Source: CAYUIS01 sp964444825 (GTDB taxonomy: Bacteria; Chloroflexota; Anaerolineae; B4-G1). From it: DNA of 60,795 bases. This document shows, in pieces, positions 45,182 through 55,996 of this stretch. A program made the position numbers and the translations under genes. The stretch's first letter is position 1. Each line of letters starts with the position of its first letter. Under the pieces are notes generated by a model that saw nothing but the letters and a program-made list of their open reading frames with translations, ran no database searches and was not told the origin of the DNA. The stretch is from NCBI GenBank assembly GCA_964444825.1, contig CAYUIS010000006.1, forward strand, positions 1-60,795, in the 5' to 3' direction.

Positions 45182-47938
45182 ATGACGAAGAAATGGGTCT
45201 ATCTGTCGCGGAATGCCAAAGAAGAACTGGCCAAGGTATTGGGCTATGCACCTGACCTGCCGGAACGCAAGATCATCCTGGGCGGTAAGGGGGCCGGCCT
45301 GGCAGAGATGACGGGTGCGGGGCTGCCCGTGCCCCCAACGTTCACCATCACTACCGAGGCCTGCGTCGAGTATATGAAGACGGGCGAGTTCCCGGAGGGG
45401 ATGTGGGAACAGACGCTGGAGGCACTCGAGGACATTGAGAAGCAGACAGGCAAGCAGTTTGGCAATCCTGCCAACCCGCTGTTGATCTCGGTGCGCTCCG
45501 GTGCGCGCGAGTCGATGCCCGGAATGATGGATACCGTGCTCAACCTGGGGCTCAACGACGAGACGCGCGAGAGCCTGGCTAGCCTAACCGGCAACGAGTG
45601 GTTCTCCTACGACGCTTACCGGCGCTTTATCACAATGTTCTCCGACATCGTGATGGGCTACAGCCGGGAGCACTTTGAGAAAAAGCTCCAGGAGTTGAAG
45701 GACAAAGAAGGCGTCAAGCTGGATCCTGAGGTCAGTATGGAGGGAATGAAGGATCTGGTAACCGAGTACAAGCGGATGTACAAGGAGCACTTTGGAGAGG
45801 ACTTTCCTACCGACCCCGTGGAGCAATTGAAGCTGTCCATCAAGGCGGTATTTGACTCGTGGAACGGCGAGCGTGCCGTTGCCTACCGGGACTATAACGG
45901 TATCCCCCACGACTGGGGCACCGGCGTCAACGCTTGCACGATGGTCTTTGGCAACATCGGCGAAAAGAGCGGCACCGGCGTGGCCTTTACCCGCGATCCT
46001 GCCACAGGCGAAAACCGGCTGTATGGCGAGTATCTAGAGAACGCCCAAGGTGAGGATGTGGTTGCCGGTATCCGCACACCGCTCAAGATCGAGCAGCTCA
46101 ATACGGTGATGCCGGACATTTTCGAGCAGTTTAACCAGGTCGCTCAACAGCTTGAGCTACACTTCCACGATATGCAGGACGTCGAATTCACAGTCGAGCA
46201 GGGGAAACTGTGGATGCTCCAGACCCGCACGGGCAAGCGCACAGCGGCCGCGGCGGTCAAGATCGCGATGGATCTGGTGAAGGAAGGACGCATCACTAAA
46301 GAGGAAGCGGTGATGCGCGTTGATCCGGAACAGGCGGACCAGCTCCTGCACCCATTCTTCGATCCCGCGGCAAAGCTGGCCGCTACGAAGCAAGGAGACT
46401 TGCTGGCCAAGGGCCTCAACGCCTCTCCCGGCGCTGGAACAGGCGTCGTCGTCTTTGAGGCCAAGCAGGCCAAGAAGTTGGGAGCGGAAGGAAAGGCTGT
46501 GATTCTGGTGCGACCGGAGACCGCCCCTGACGACGTGCCGGGGATGCTATCCTCGAAAGGCGTGCTGACCCAGCACGGTGGGATGACGTCCCACGCAGCG
46601 GTGGTGGCTCGGGGCAGCAACCTGCCCTGTGTGGCGGGCTGTGAGGATATTCGCGTGGATCTGGAACACCGGCAGTTCACCGTCAGCGGCACTGACCGCG
46701 TGATCAAGGAGGGGGACACGATTTCAATTGACGGCGCCACCGGCGAGGTCTTCTGGGGCGAAATCCCCACCCTTGAAGTCGACTACAGGGAACAGCACGA
46801 CCTGGTCGAGTTGATCGGGTGGGCCGACGAGATCCGCACACTCGGCGTTCGCACAAACGCCGACTATCCAAAGGATGCCCAACTGGCCCGCGAGTTCGGA
46901 GCCGAAGGCATCGGACTGTGCCGCACCGAGCACATGTTCTTTGACCCCCGCGCTCGGGACGCAGTGGTGCGGATGATCATGGCAGAGACGGACGAGGAAC
47001 GTTATGCCGCACTGGATGAAATGCTTCCCTTCCAGGAAGAGGACTTTGAGGGCATCTTTGAGGCGATGGATGGGCTGCCGGTGATTATGCGCCTGATCGA
47101 CCCACCGATGCACGAATTCCTGCCCCCCCGGGAGGAACTGATCGAGGAGGTCGCCCGCCTCCGGTTGACCGCCCCCGACTCGCCTGAACTGGCAGAGAAG
47201 GAGAAGATGCTCCACGTGGTCAACTCGCTATGGGAGGTGAACCCCATGATGGGGCTGCGCGGCTGCCGCGCAGGCATCATGTACAAGGGACTGACCGAGA
47301 TGCAGACCCGCGCCTACTTCCAGGCCGCCTGCCGCTGCGCCAAGCGAGGCATCCAGGTGATTCCAGAGGTGATGATCCCCCTGGTGGGCCACGTCAACGA
47401 ACTGAAACTGGAACGAGAGAAGCTGGAAGCCGTGGCAAAGCAGGTGATGGAAGAAGAGGGCATCGAGGTCGAGTACATGTTCGGCACGATGATCGAGATA
47501 CCCCGTGCCGCCCTCACAGCGGACGAGATTGCCCAATATGCCGACTTTTTCTCCTTCGGCACCAACGACCTGACACAGATGGCCTTTGGCTACAGCCGCG
47601 ACGACGCCGAAGGCAAGTTCCTGATGGCATACGTAGATGGCATCGACGTGGGTGAGGTGGACAGCGAGGGCAAGCCAGTTCCATTCAAGATCCTGGACGT
47701 CAATCCGTTCCAGACACTGGATCAGACGGGCGTGGGCCGCCTGGTAGAGATCTGCGTGGAGGAAGGAAAAGCCGCCGATCCCAATCTCGAGATCGGCATC
47801 TGTGGCGAGCACGGTGGTGACCCAGCCTCGATCGACTTTTTCCACCGCGTCGGCCTGGACTATGTGAGCTGCTCACCCTACCGGGTGCCTGTGGCCCGTC
47901 TCGCGGCGGCCCGAGCGACGATTCGGAACCGCGAATAA
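45182..47938 (+). CDS. ppdK: pyruvate, phosphate dikinase
   Basis: A 918-aa enzyme interconverting pyruvate, ATP and phosphate with PEP, AMP and pyrophosphate. Residues 20-360 form the ATP-grasp nucleotide-binding part (GGKGAGLAEMTGAGLPVPPTF near 36 and the VRSGARESMPGMMDTVLNLG segment). The phosphohistidine domain has GGMTSHAAVVARG with His471. The C-terminal PEP/pyruvate barrel (about 540-918) has GLCRTEHMFF, a FGTNDLTQM stretch and CSPYRVPVARLAAA. The ATG at 45182 follows GAGGAG. It is about 40 residues longer than the usual enzyme, with an extra YLSRNAKEELAKVLGYAPD segment near the N-terminus. Its promoter is shared with the cyclodeaminase operon. Confidence 0.95.
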   Translation: MTKKWVYLSRNAKEELAKVLGYAPDLPERKIILGGKGAGLAEMTGAGLPVPPTFTITTEACVEYMKTGEFPEGMWEQTLEALEDIEKQTGKQFGNPANPLLISVRSGARESMPGMMDTVLNLGLNDETRESLASLTGNEWFSYDAYRRFITMFSDIVMGYSREHFEKKLQELKDKEGVKLDPEVSMEGMKDLVTEYKRMYKEHFGEDFPTDPVEQLKLSIKAVFDSWNGERAVAYRDYNGIPHDWGTGVNACTMVFGNIGEKSGTGVAFTRDPATGENRLYGEYLENAQGEDVVAGIRTPLKIEQLNTVMPDIFEQFNQVAQQLELHFHDMQDVEFTVEQGKLWMLQTRTGKRTAAAAVKIAMDLVKEGRITKEEAVMRVDPEQADQLLHPFFDPAAKLAATKQGDLLAKGLNASPGAGTGVVVFEAKQAKKLGAEGKAVILVRPETAPDDVPGMLSSKGVLTQHGGMTSHAAVVARGSNLPCVAGCEDIRVDLEHRQFTVSGTDRVIKEGDTISIDGATGEVFWGEIPTLEVDYREQHDLVELIGWADEIRTLGVRTNADYPKDAQLAREFGAEGIGLCRTEHMFFDPRARDAVVRMIMAETDEERYAALDEMLPFQEEDFEGIFEAMDGLPVIMRLIDPPMHEFLPPREELIEEVARLRLTAPDSPELAEKEKMLHVVNSLWEVNPMMGLRGCRAGIMYKGLTEMQTRAYFQAACRCAKRGIQVIPEVMIPLVGHVNELKLEREKLEAVAKQVMEEEGIEVEYMFGTMIEIPRAALTADEIAQYADFFSFGTNDLTQMAFGYSRDDAEGKFLMAYVDGIDVGEVDSEGKPVPFKILDVNPFQTLDQTGVGRLVEICVEEGKAADPNLEIGICGEHGGDPASIDFFHRVGLDYVSCSPYRVPVARLAAARATIRNRE

Positions 47939-47961
47939 CAGGTGCATCTGCTGCAAGTTGT

Positions 47962-47999
47962 GTGTGGCAGGCGGCGTTAGCTGCCTGCCACACTTGTTT
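47962..47999 (+). terminator. terminator after ppdK
   Basis: Arms GTGTGGCAGGC (47962-47972) and GCCTGCCACAC (47983-47993) form an 11-bp perfect stem with a 10-base loop, followed by TTGTTTG. It lies 24 bases after the stop codon. Confidence 0.75.
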
Positions 48000-48072
48000 G
48001 TCCACCCCCTGGCGAGAGCGTGGGAAACCGTCGCTGACCAGATGGCGATGGCCGGTCGCGATACCCACCAGG

Positions 48073-48100
48073 TTGCATGAATAGGCCGAATGCATACAAT
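48073..48100 (+). promoter_or_regulatory. candidate promoter of dnaG-rpoD
   Basis: TTGCAT (48073-48078), 16 bases, TACAAT (48095-48100). The start near 48107 would give a leader of about 100 bases before the GTG at 48211. Only moderately close to consensus. Confidence 0.4.
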
Positions 48101-48210
48101 ATATGAACGGAGCAAGGAGCGCTGCCCACACGTCGCCGAGACCTGGCGGCGCTGGCGCAGCACCCACCGGAACTCGGGCTAGACGTGACAGACCAAAGTA
48201 GCAGCCAGTT

Positions 48211-50109
48211 GTGAGCACTATAGACGAAGTCAAGGACCGCCTCGACATCGTCGAGGTCATATCCTCCTACGTTCCGCTTCAAAAGACGGGGCGGAACTAT
48301 AAGGGCCTGTGTCCCTTTCACGCCGAAAAGACACCCTCCTTTGTGGTCTTTCCGGACAGCCAGCGCTGGCACTGTTTCGGAGCTTGCAGCGAGGGAGGAG
48401 ACATTTTCACATTCGTGATGAAACGGGAGGGATGGGACTTTTACACCGCCCTGGAGGAACTGGCACGACGGGCGGGGGTGGAACTACAACCGCGCTCCCC
48501 TGCACAGGTTGAGGCTGAGGAGGAAGCCGACAGACTGCGCAAAGTGCTCGCTGCTGCGGCCCAGTACTACCATCACCTCCTGAGACATGCACCGGAGGCC
48601 GAACGGGCCCGGGCCTACATTAACAAGCGCAGCCTGAACGACGACACAGTCGATCGATTCGGGGTGGGTTATAGCCTCCCGGGCTGGGAGAGGACGCGAG
48701 CCCACCTGACTGCCCAGGGTTTCACGGTCGAGGAGCTGATCAAGGCTGGTATGCTGGTCCACCGAGATGATGGTAGCACCTACGACCGATTCCGTGATCG
48801 CCTGATGGTCTCTATCCGGGACGCACAGGGGCACGTCATTGGGTTTGGAGCACGCACGCTCGACCCGGAGGGTTTGCCCAAGTATATCAACTCACCTCAG
48901 ACATCGCTTTTCGACAAGAGTCATACGCTCTTTGGGCTGGATATGGCACGGAAGGGTATCCGTGAGGAGGATCGGGGCGTTATTGTCGAGGGGTATATGG
49001 ACGTGATGCAGGCCCATCAAGCCGGGTTCACCAACGTGGTCGCGCAGATGGGAACTGCCCTGACAGAAGCCCAACTCCGGCAACTTCAACGTTACTCAAA
49101 GAACCTCGTGCTGGCCCTCGATCCAGATGCTGCCGGGATTCAGGCAACGTTGCGCGGCGTTGAGGTGGCGCGCGAGGCACTGGAACAGGAATGGAAACCG
49201 GTCTTTGATCCACGCGGACTGGTTGGGTACGAGGCCCGGCTAGGGGCGGAGATCCAGGTGCTGCAACTCCCCCAAGGCCAAGATCCAGACGATCTGATCC
49301 GTGAGAACCCCCGCCGTTGGGCCGAGCTGGTCGAGGAAGCCAAACCAGTGGTAGAGTTCTACATGCATCGGTTACTGGAATCAACCGATCCCTCTGACCC
49401 CAAGGCCAAGAAAGCCATCGCAGATACAATGCTCCCCATCTTGAGAAGTGTATCAAACTCGGTGGAGCGGAACGCGTACGCGCAAAGACTGGTTCGTGCC
49501 CTCGAGATTTCCGCTCCCCAGTTCCTGCACGAGCTAGAGAGGAGGACCAGGGGGACTTCCACTCGGCGGACCAAGACGGAAGAAACTACCCTATCGACTC
49601 TGTTGGAGACTCACGAGGCCGACCTCGAGGGCCATTGCCTGTCGGTGTTCTTGCAGCACCCGGGCATCCTCCAAAGGATTAACGAGGCCCTCGGCAAGAA
49701 CCAGCAAAACCCCTTGCAGGAGCAGGACTTTCAAGACGCGGGCTACCGGGTGGTTTTTGAGCTGTGGGCAGCACTTCAGGAGGCAGATCATCCCACGCCT
49801 ATCGAGGCACTCCACACCCGATTGTCGGCCGACCTACAAGCACGTTTAGACGGGTTGTTGGCAAGTGAGCGGGATGAACCTGATGTAGCCGACGAGCAGC
49901 TTGTGCGCGACCTGGCGCTGACGGTGTTGCGAATGCGGGAGCGAAATCTCAAGCGCCTGGGACGGGAGTTGAGCTTCCTCACCCTTGAGGCCCAGGAAAC
50001 GGGAGACGTGCGGGCAGGACAATACGCCGAGATCTGGCGCGCGCATACCGAGATGCTGCTACAAACGCAACATGCACTGGCGCAGCGCGGGAGTTGGACG
50101 AACCGATGA
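48211..50109 (+). CDS. dnaG: DNA primase
   Basis: A 632-aa primase that lays RNA primers at the replication fork. The N-terminal zinc ribbon is clear: LCPFHAEKTPSFVV with Cys and His near 39-42 and WHCFGACSEGGD near 58-69. The Toprim core has IVEGYMDVMQAHQAG (about 255-269) with the catalytic Glu, and LALDPDAAGIQAT (about 295-307). The C-terminal helicase-binding region is present (480-620). The GTG start follows the stop of nothing recognised; the leader is about 100 bases. It precedes rpoD, the classic macromolecular-synthesis arrangement, but rpsU is absent. Confidence 0.95.
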   Translation: MSTIDEVKDRLDIVEVISSYVPLQKTGRNYKGLCPFHAEKTPSFVVFPDSQRWHCFGACSEGGDIFTFVMKREGWDFYTALEELARRAGVELQPRSPAQVEAEEEADRLRKVLAAAAQYYHHLLRHAPEAERARAYINKRSLNDDTVDRFGVGYSLPGWERTRAHLTAQGFTVEELIKAGMLVHRDDGSTYDRFRDRLMVSIRDAQGHVIGFGARTLDPEGLPKYINSPQTSLFDKSHTLFGLDMARKGIREEDRGVIVEGYMDVMQAHQAGFTNVVAQMGTALTEAQLRQLQRYSKNLVLALDPDAAGIQATLRGVEVAREALEQEWKPVFDPRGLVGYEARLGAEIQVLQLPQGQDPDDLIRENPRRWAELVEEAKPVVEFYMHRLLESTDPSDPKAKKAIADTMLPILRSVSNSVERNAYAQRLVRALEISAPQFLHELERRTRGTSTRRTKTEETTLSTLLETHEADLEGHCLSVFLQHPGILQRINEALGKNQQNPLQEQDFQDAGYRVVFELWAALQEADHPTPIEALHTRLSADLQARLDGLLASERDEPDVADEQLVRDLALTVLRMRERNLKRLGRELSFLTLEAQETGDVRAGQYAEIWRAHTEMLLQTQHALAQRGSWTNR

Positions 50110-50181
50110 TGCGAACCCTTGGAAGTAGAACCTTGACTGCAACAGCGAGGAAGGAATAACGGCGAGCCGGGAAAAGCATAC

Positions 50182-51825
50182 ATGAGCCAGGAAACGATGT
50201 CTGAATCCAAACAGACTAGCAAAACCAATCGATCGCGCGGACGGAAGACAGAAGACCCATCTGGCACGCCAAAACGCCGTTCATCGGCGTTAGCATCTGA
50301 AGGCAAAGATACCGTTTTAGCTGAAGATGAGGACTTGCTCGAAGACGAAGAGGACATCTCGAAACTGGACCAGGTCGAGGAACCCTCTCCCACCGAACTG
50401 GAGGAGATTGAGGAAGAAGACTTATCGGAACCACTCGACGCCGAGTCGCTCAAAATCGTCGATGATCCAGTTCGAATGTATCTGCGTGAAATCGGGCGAG
50501 TACCACTCTTGCTACCCCATCAAGAGATATGGCTGGCCACCCAACGTGAGGCAAGCTCCTACCTCACAACCGTGCGGAGCCGCTTGGGCAAGCAGAACGG
50601 ACAAACCCTGGAAGGGACAGCCGTTCTTGTCGCCCTGCTAAACTCACTCCGGGAGACCTGGTCAGCCGTACGCAAGAACTGCAAAACCCTCGACGTACCT
50701 GAGCCCGACTTGGTTGCGCTGGCGGATGAGGCCACAGCCATCCGCCATACGCTGCTCCCCGAGATCCCCTCCTACTTGCACCAATTCCTCGAACGGGAGG
50801 GCTGGTCAGAATCGAAGGATCAGCACTGGACAGCGCTGGCGGAGCAACTTTTTGATCTCTTCATCCTACTCTACCTGCTACCCGAGTCAGTGATAGACAC
50901 GATTCGTGGGGAGGGGAGTAGCCGGCAGAGAATGGCCTCAATGCGCAAGTTCAAGTCGGCGATGCCGGATGAGACGGAAATCTTGGCGACGTGGGACAAC
51001 CTGGAGGAATACGGAGAGGACGCCAGGAAACTGCTCGCCCGGGCGAACCTGCGCCTGGTCGTGAACGTTGCCAAGCACTATGTCGGGCGCGGTATCCAAT
51101 TCCTGGATCTGATCCAAGAGGGAAACATCGGCCTGCTACGGGCGGCTCAGAAGTTTGATCATACCAAGGGATTCAAGTTCTCAACGTACGCCACGTGGTG
51201 GATCCGGCAGGCCATCAGCCGCGCCATCGCCGATCAGGCCCGCACCATCCGCATCCCCGTCCACATGGTCGATACGATCAACCGACTGCTTCGCCTCCAG
51301 CGACAAATGGTGCAAACCCTGGGGCGGGAACCATCAATGGAGGAACTGGCGCTGGAATCGGATCTGTTGGACTCGACAGAGAAGGCGGCCATCCGTCGCG
51401 TTCAGAGTGTCGGGGACGCTTTGCCGCCTTCCCTGGAACGGAGACTGCGCCGGGCAGCAACCAAGGCCCGAGGCATCATACGCATTTCTCAAGAACCGAT
51501 GTCGCTGGACATGCCGGTAGGGACGGAGGACAGCGGTATGCTGGGCGACTTTATCGAGGATGAGACGATGCCCGGCCCAGACGATATGACCTCTTCCCAG
51601 TTGCTCAAGGAGCAACTCCACTCCATCCTCAGCTCGCTCAGCGATCGAGAGCGCGCGGTACTGTCGATGCGCTTTGGGCTGGAGGACGGCGAGAGCCACA
51701 CGCTAGAGGAGGTTGGGCAGGCCTTTGGCGTCACGCGCGAGCGGGTGCGGCAGATCGAGTCAAAAGCTCTGCGCAAGCTGCGCCATCCAGGTCACCGGCG
51801 CAAGCTGCGCGATTTCCTTGGATAG
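50182..51825 (+). CDS. rpoD: RNA polymerase sigma factor RpoD (sigma-70)
   Basis: A 547-aa primary sigma factor. After a charged N-terminus with an acidic run (EDEDLLEDEEDISK, about 50-63), region 1.2 reads DDPVRMYLREIGRVPLL (about 94-110). An insert of about 170 residues then precedes region 2: RLVVNVAKHYVGRGIQFLDLIQEGNIGLLRAAQKFD and FSTYATWWIRQAISRAIADQ. Region 3 is followed by region 4 with LEEVGQAFGVTRERVRQIESKALRKLRHP (about 512-540). All promoter-recognition elements are intact. This agrees with the many TTGACA/TATAAT promoters seen in the window. A strong terminator follows. Confidence 0.95.
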   Translation: MSQETMSESKQTSKTNRSRGRKTEDPSGTPKRRSSALASEGKDTVLAEDEDLLEDEEDISKLDQVEEPSPTELEEIEEEDLSEPLDAESLKIVDDPVRMYLREIGRVPLLLPHQEIWLATQREASSYLTTVRSRLGKQNGQTLEGTAVLVALLNSLRETWSAVRKNCKTLDVPEPDLVALADEATAIRHTLLPEIPSYLHQFLEREGWSESKDQHWTALAEQLFDLFILLYLLPESVIDTIRGEGSSRQRMASMRKFKSAMPDETEILATWDNLEEYGEDARKLLARANLRLVVNVAKHYVGRGIQFLDLIQEGNIGLLRAAQKFDHTKGFKFSTYATWWIRQAISRAIADQARTIRIPVHMVDTINRLLRLQRQMVQTLGREPSMEELALESDLLDSTEKAAIRRVQSVGDALPPSLERRLRRAATKARGIIRISQEPMSLDMPVGTEDSGMLGDFIEDETMPGPDDMTSSQLLKEQLHSILSSLSDRERAVLSMRFGLEDGESHTLEEVGQAFGVTRERVRQIESKALRKLRHPGHRRKLRDFLG

Positions 51826-51830
51826 AATCA

Positions 51831-51858
51831 AGCCCCCGGCAAAGTGGCGGGGGCTTTT
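51831..51858 (+). terminator. terminator after rpoD
   Basis: Arms AGCCCCCG (51831-51838) and CGGGGGCT (51848-51855) with a 9-base loop, followed by TTTT. It begins six bases after the rpoD stop codon. The exporter operon on the other strand ends about 70 bases further on. Confidence 0.85.
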
Positions 51859-51927
51859 GCTGGGGCACCGCAGGTTGCACAAGCAGTCAGCTTCCAGGAC
51901 TCGACTCTAGTTCAGAACCGTCTCGCC

Positions 51928-53031
51928 TCAGTCGTCGGCAAAGATCTCCACCCGCCCTGTCAGCCCCGGAAGCAAGCGTAAATCAGTGGGCGCTAGTCGA
52001 ACGTGAACGGTAAAGTGCGCGCCGGTATCAGATGCACCGCCGACCTGTGGAACCACCGCCTCAACGCTCCCCTCCACCGGGGTCTGGGCAAAGGTGCGCA
52101 GCGTGACGACCGCTCGATGACCGGGATAGATGTCGGCGATGTGTTGTTCGCTTAGATTCTGGGTGACAAAACGCAGTCCGTCCTTGACGTTGAGCAGGGT
52201 GACGACCGGCGCGCCTGCGCCGACATTCGCCTCAGGCGCTACATCCACCGAGAGCACAATAGCCGCCCACGGTGCAATAAGGTGGGTGTGCTCTAGAGCT
52301 TCTTGAGCTCGGGCCAGCTCTCTCTCCGCCCCGATGAGGTCCGCGCGCGCTTTCTCGCGCTCTACTAGTGCCTGATCCACGGCCAGTTCAGCTCGCAAGA
52401 GCGTCTCCGTCAGTGGGCTGTTTTGTAAGAGTTCCAACTCCTTCCAAGCTTGGTAGAGAGTGCTGCGGGCCTGATCCACGCGATTCTCGGCTTGGATTTC
52501 CTCTACGTGTGCCCTATCAATAGCCTCGTTCAGCCGTCCTTCCGCCGAGATCATGTCGTTCATCGCATGGTCATGACTGCTCTGGCTAAGGTGACCTTGT
52601 TCATACGCGGCTTTCTGCCTTTGGTAGTGACCGACGTACCAGTCAAATTCAAGCTTGCGGGAACGCACACCCGCGTCGTAGGCAGAGTTGAGCGTGCTGC
52701 TATAAGTATGCTGTGCAGCCTCCAATCCGACACGAGCGTCACGTATGGCAGCATAGGCAGCAGCCAGTTCGGCGTCGCTGGCCCCCTCTCGGGCATCAGC
52801 CAGATCGAGTTGAGCCAAGCGCACGTTGACGTCAGCCTGGGCTATGGTCTGCCCTCGGTTGATAGTAGCCTGGTCGAGGTTAACCTGCGCATCGTTCACT
52901 GCGCGCTGCAACTCGGTATCGTCCAGCACCGCCAGCAGGTCGCCGGCTTGGACCACATCGCCGGCCTTGACGGTGACCGTCAGTATCTGTCCGCTCACGC
53001 CGCCGTCAAAGGCCAGCGCCAGGCTGGGGTA
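51928..53031 (-). CDS. HlyD/MacA-type efflux adaptor, N-terminus missing at gap
   Basis: The C-terminal 367 residues of an export adaptor; the N-terminus, including any signal peptide, lies in the N run. Visible parts are a lipoyl half (GQILTVTVKAGDVVQAGDLLAVLDD), a long coiled coil rich in Ala, Glu and Arg (about 30-250), the second lipoyl half (HLIAPWAAIVLSVDVAPEANVGAGAPVVTLLN) and the barrel domain ending LLPGLTGRVEIFADD. It belongs with the permease and ATPase genes on the other side of the gap. The apparent joined frame of 1341 residues across the gap is an artefact of translating N. Confidence 0.85.
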   Translation of the reverse strand, partial: YPSLALAFDGGVSGQILTVTVKAGDVVQAGDLLAVLDDTELQRAVNDAQVNLDQATINRGQTIAQADVNVRLAQLDLADAREGASDAELAAAYAAIRDARVGLEAAQHTYSSTLNSAYDAGVRSRKLEFDWYVGHYQRQKAAYEQGHLSQSSHDHAMNDMISAEGRLNEAIDRAHVEEIQAENRVDQARSTLYQAWKELELLQNSPLTETLLRAELAVDQALVEREKARADLIGAERELARAQEALEHTHLIAPWAAIVLSVDVAPEANVGAGAPVVTLLNVKDGLRFVTQNLSEQHIADIYPGHRAVVTLRTFAQTPVEGSVEAVVPQVGGASDTGAHFTVHVRLAPTDLRLLPGLTGRVEIFADD

Positions 53032-53131
53032 NNNNNNNNNNNNNNNNNNNNNNNNNNNNNNNNNNNNNNNNNNNNNNNNNNNNNNNNNNNNNNNNNNNNN
53101 NNNNNNNNNNNNNNNNNNNNNNNNNNNNNNN
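53032..53131. other. assembly gap, 100 N (true missing sequence)
   Basis: Unlike the gap at 44270, no repeated sequence flanks this one. The left side is an adaptor lacking its N-terminus and the right side is a permease lacking its last residues, so real sequence is missing. The length of 100 is a placeholder. By the usual length of adaptor N-termini, some 200-300 bases may be absent. Confidence 0.8.
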
Positions 53132-55953
53132 GTGACCTTGCCCCGCACAACACCACGGGCGGCCATCACGGCACTGATGACGCTGGCCAGGACAACCATC
53201 ACCAGAATAGCCACCGACGTCAGCCAATCGAAGGTCAACTGCGTGGGCGTGTTGCGCATCAGGTTGTTGCTGATGTAAAAGACATAGCCCAGCACCGTGC
53301 CAGCCGTCACCCCTGCCAGGGAGGCACTAACGGTCATCATAACCGCCTCCAATGCAAACGCGCCCACCAAGTCTCGCCGGCGCATACCAATCGCCTTGAG
53401 CATACCAATCTCTAGTCGCCGCACATAGACCGCCACGTAGACTACCGCAAAGACACCAAATACGCTGGTGACAAACGAAAGTATCGTCATAATGAGCATC
53501 AGCACCCGCATCGTGCGCATCGATTGCTCCGTCGTGCGGATCGACTCGTCAGTCGACTGGACCCAGATATCGTTGCGGTCCGCGAAAAGCTCGCGTAGAT
53601 CCCCGACCACCTCCGCTTCGTCCACTCCATCGTTCGTCGTCGCCAGGATGCGCGTGATGATGTGTTGCTCTCGCTCATCCGTCGAACAGAAACCTTGCGT
53701 GCACACGGGCTCAACACCTGGATCGTTGGTGAGGCGGATGTAGGTATCCAGCGAAACAAAACCAGTCGAACGCCCCCAACGTACGTATTGCTCATTGCGC
53801 GTAAAGCCCTCAAAACCCGGCATACGTTCGATCAGCCCGACGACGCGCATGTTGACCACATGATCCTGGCCCTCACCGACTACTCGCACCACGTCGCCCA
53901 CGCTCAGGTCCATATACTCCGCATAGCCCGCACCCAGGATGATCGTATCAGGTTCGGAAAGGACTAGGTCAAAGACAGCCGGGTCACCGACATGGTACTC
54001 TGTCAGGTCGGAGTAGACGATCCCGTCCAGCGTCCTGGTCAACCCTTGCACCTGCACATCGGCGTCCCGCAATTCGACCTTGTTGGTTACCCCTGCGGGA
54101 AACACCGCTGTCAGGCCGACCACTTGGGCGATACCCGGCAGCGCCCTGAATTCGTCCAGAAAGCTCGGCAATAGGTTGTCTTTGTTATTCGTCAGGAGGG
54201 AGCGCCAGTCCCAGCGCGCCACCTCGGCCGTCACCGGGGCGCCATTACGAAACCGGGCTTCGACGTCATAGTTCTTCTGCTCCAAGGCAGCCATCGTGCC
54301 CAGAAATGTGGGCAGCGTCGCACTAAAGACCACCATCAAGGAGATGATCGTGTTACGCTGTTTGGCACGTAGCAAATTCGGACCGGCAAAGAACGCCAAC
54401 CGAGGAGCGCTTGCCCCAGCGAGGAGAATCAGCAAACGTTCAAACGGCATGGTCAGCGCGTAGAAAAGCAAACTCACGCCGATAACGAGCAGTGCCATAC
54501 CGGCAAACATGAAAACGCCAATGACCGACTGGTTACTCTGCACAAAAAGATAGTTTGTGCCGACAAAGATCAGCAGCCACATGACGGTCAGTACGATCCC
54601 CGCGATGACGATACGCACGTCGAATTTGCGGGAGCGCAACCGGGCCAGGTCCTCGATCTGAAGGGTGTCAGCAGCACCCGGGTTGACGGCGTGGCGGATT
54701 TTGGTCTTGGCCGCGCTGCGCGCTGGAGCAATGGCCGACAACGCCAGCACAACTGCCGCGATCACCGCAGCCCGTGACATCGCCGGGACGGTGGTCGCCA
54801 TCTGGAACTCGATGCCCAGTTCCTCACCGGCGTCGCCAACGCGGGTGATCAAATAGTTCGCTGCGGGAGCCACCACCGAAGCGCTCAACGCCTGTCCAGC
54901 CGCAATTCCCAGCCCCACACCGATCATGCCGATGAGGGCAACCTCGATCACCACCAACCCAAACAGATGGCGGCGCTTGGCTCCCAGAACGCGCAAAAAG
55001 GCCAGATCGCGGCGTCGCTCCTCCACGTTAGTGTTGATCATCGAGTAGACCAGCAGGCCAACTACCCCCATGACCAGAAAGCCATAGACAGCGCTGATAG
55101 AACGCAGAACGGCAAAGGCCACGTCGCTCCAATCCAGCGCTTGTGCCTTGTCGATGGAGAAAACGTAGGTCTCGACGTCATCCCCCAGCGCGTCATACAT
55201 GCGCTCAGCGATACGCCGCACCCGAAAGATCGAACTTTGAGTGTTTAGGGAGCCATAGATATCCTCGTCGAGCACCACCACCAGCCGTTCGGCTAGTCCC
55301 GGCACACCCAGCCAATCCTGGACCGTCTCCACGCTGGCCAGGATGCCGTTTTGCCCTCCACCGCCTAATCCAGTTGCCAGGGCGATCCCGCTGACCGTAA
55401 AGCGGCGCGTGACGCGCCCGACGCTGGCAGCCTCGGGCAGAGCGTGCCCCTGTCTGCGCGAGAGCGGCAAGACATAACTCAGGTCAACTTTGTCGCCCAC
55501 CTCAAGATCAAAGGTGTCCGCCGTCACACGCAGGATGATGATGGAATCACCGCTCAGGTCATATTCCCCTTCCAGCATCGTCACCTGGCCCAGGTCATCC
55601 GCGGGCGTGCGGGCCAGCAGTGATGCATTGCCGACGTCGCTCCCCGTTTGTACCTCGACCGTGGCCAGGAATCTAGGATAGACCACAACCACCGCCGGAT
55701 CGGCGGCCATCAAGGTCGACGATATCCGCTCGATATCTATGTACTGATTCGCACTGGTATCGGCGCGGGCAAGGGTGATGTCATGCTCGCCAGCCTCACG
55801 TTCGACGATCTCGACGATCTGCCGCTTCAGCGACTCGACGCCGTTGTTGAGCGTCACCAGCATAGTGGTCACTACAAACAGCGCCAGCACCATGATGATC
55901 GTGCGCGCCTTGTGCCGACTAAAGCTCTTGAGGACGTATTGAAGAACAATCAT
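53132..55953 (-). CDS. FtsX/MacB-like ABC permease, C-terminus missing at gap
   Basis: About 940 residues of a two-module export permease. The first helix is KARTIIMVLALFVVTTMLVTLNNGVESLKRQIV. The first FtsX block (about 285-410) has NTNVEERRRDLAFLRVLGAKRRHLFGLVVIEVALIG. Hydrophobic segments near 450-520 lead to the second module. The C-terminal block has VYVAVYVRRLEIGMLKAIGMRRRDLVGAFALEAVMM and ends at SAVMAARGVVRGKV where the gap begins, so only a few residues are lost. An ATPase gene precedes it by 43 bases. Order and family match the exporter at 3478-7764, but the sequences are not close. Confidence 0.88.
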
Positions 55954-55996
55954 GGGAATTGAGATGGGTTGATTTGGGATTCCGAGATTCGTAGCT

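Noticed and set aside
51928..55953. A single 1341-residue permease-adaptor fusion
   Set aside because: It exists only because the 100 N are translated as unknown residues. The parts belong to two separate families that are encoded by separate genes in the first exporter operon.
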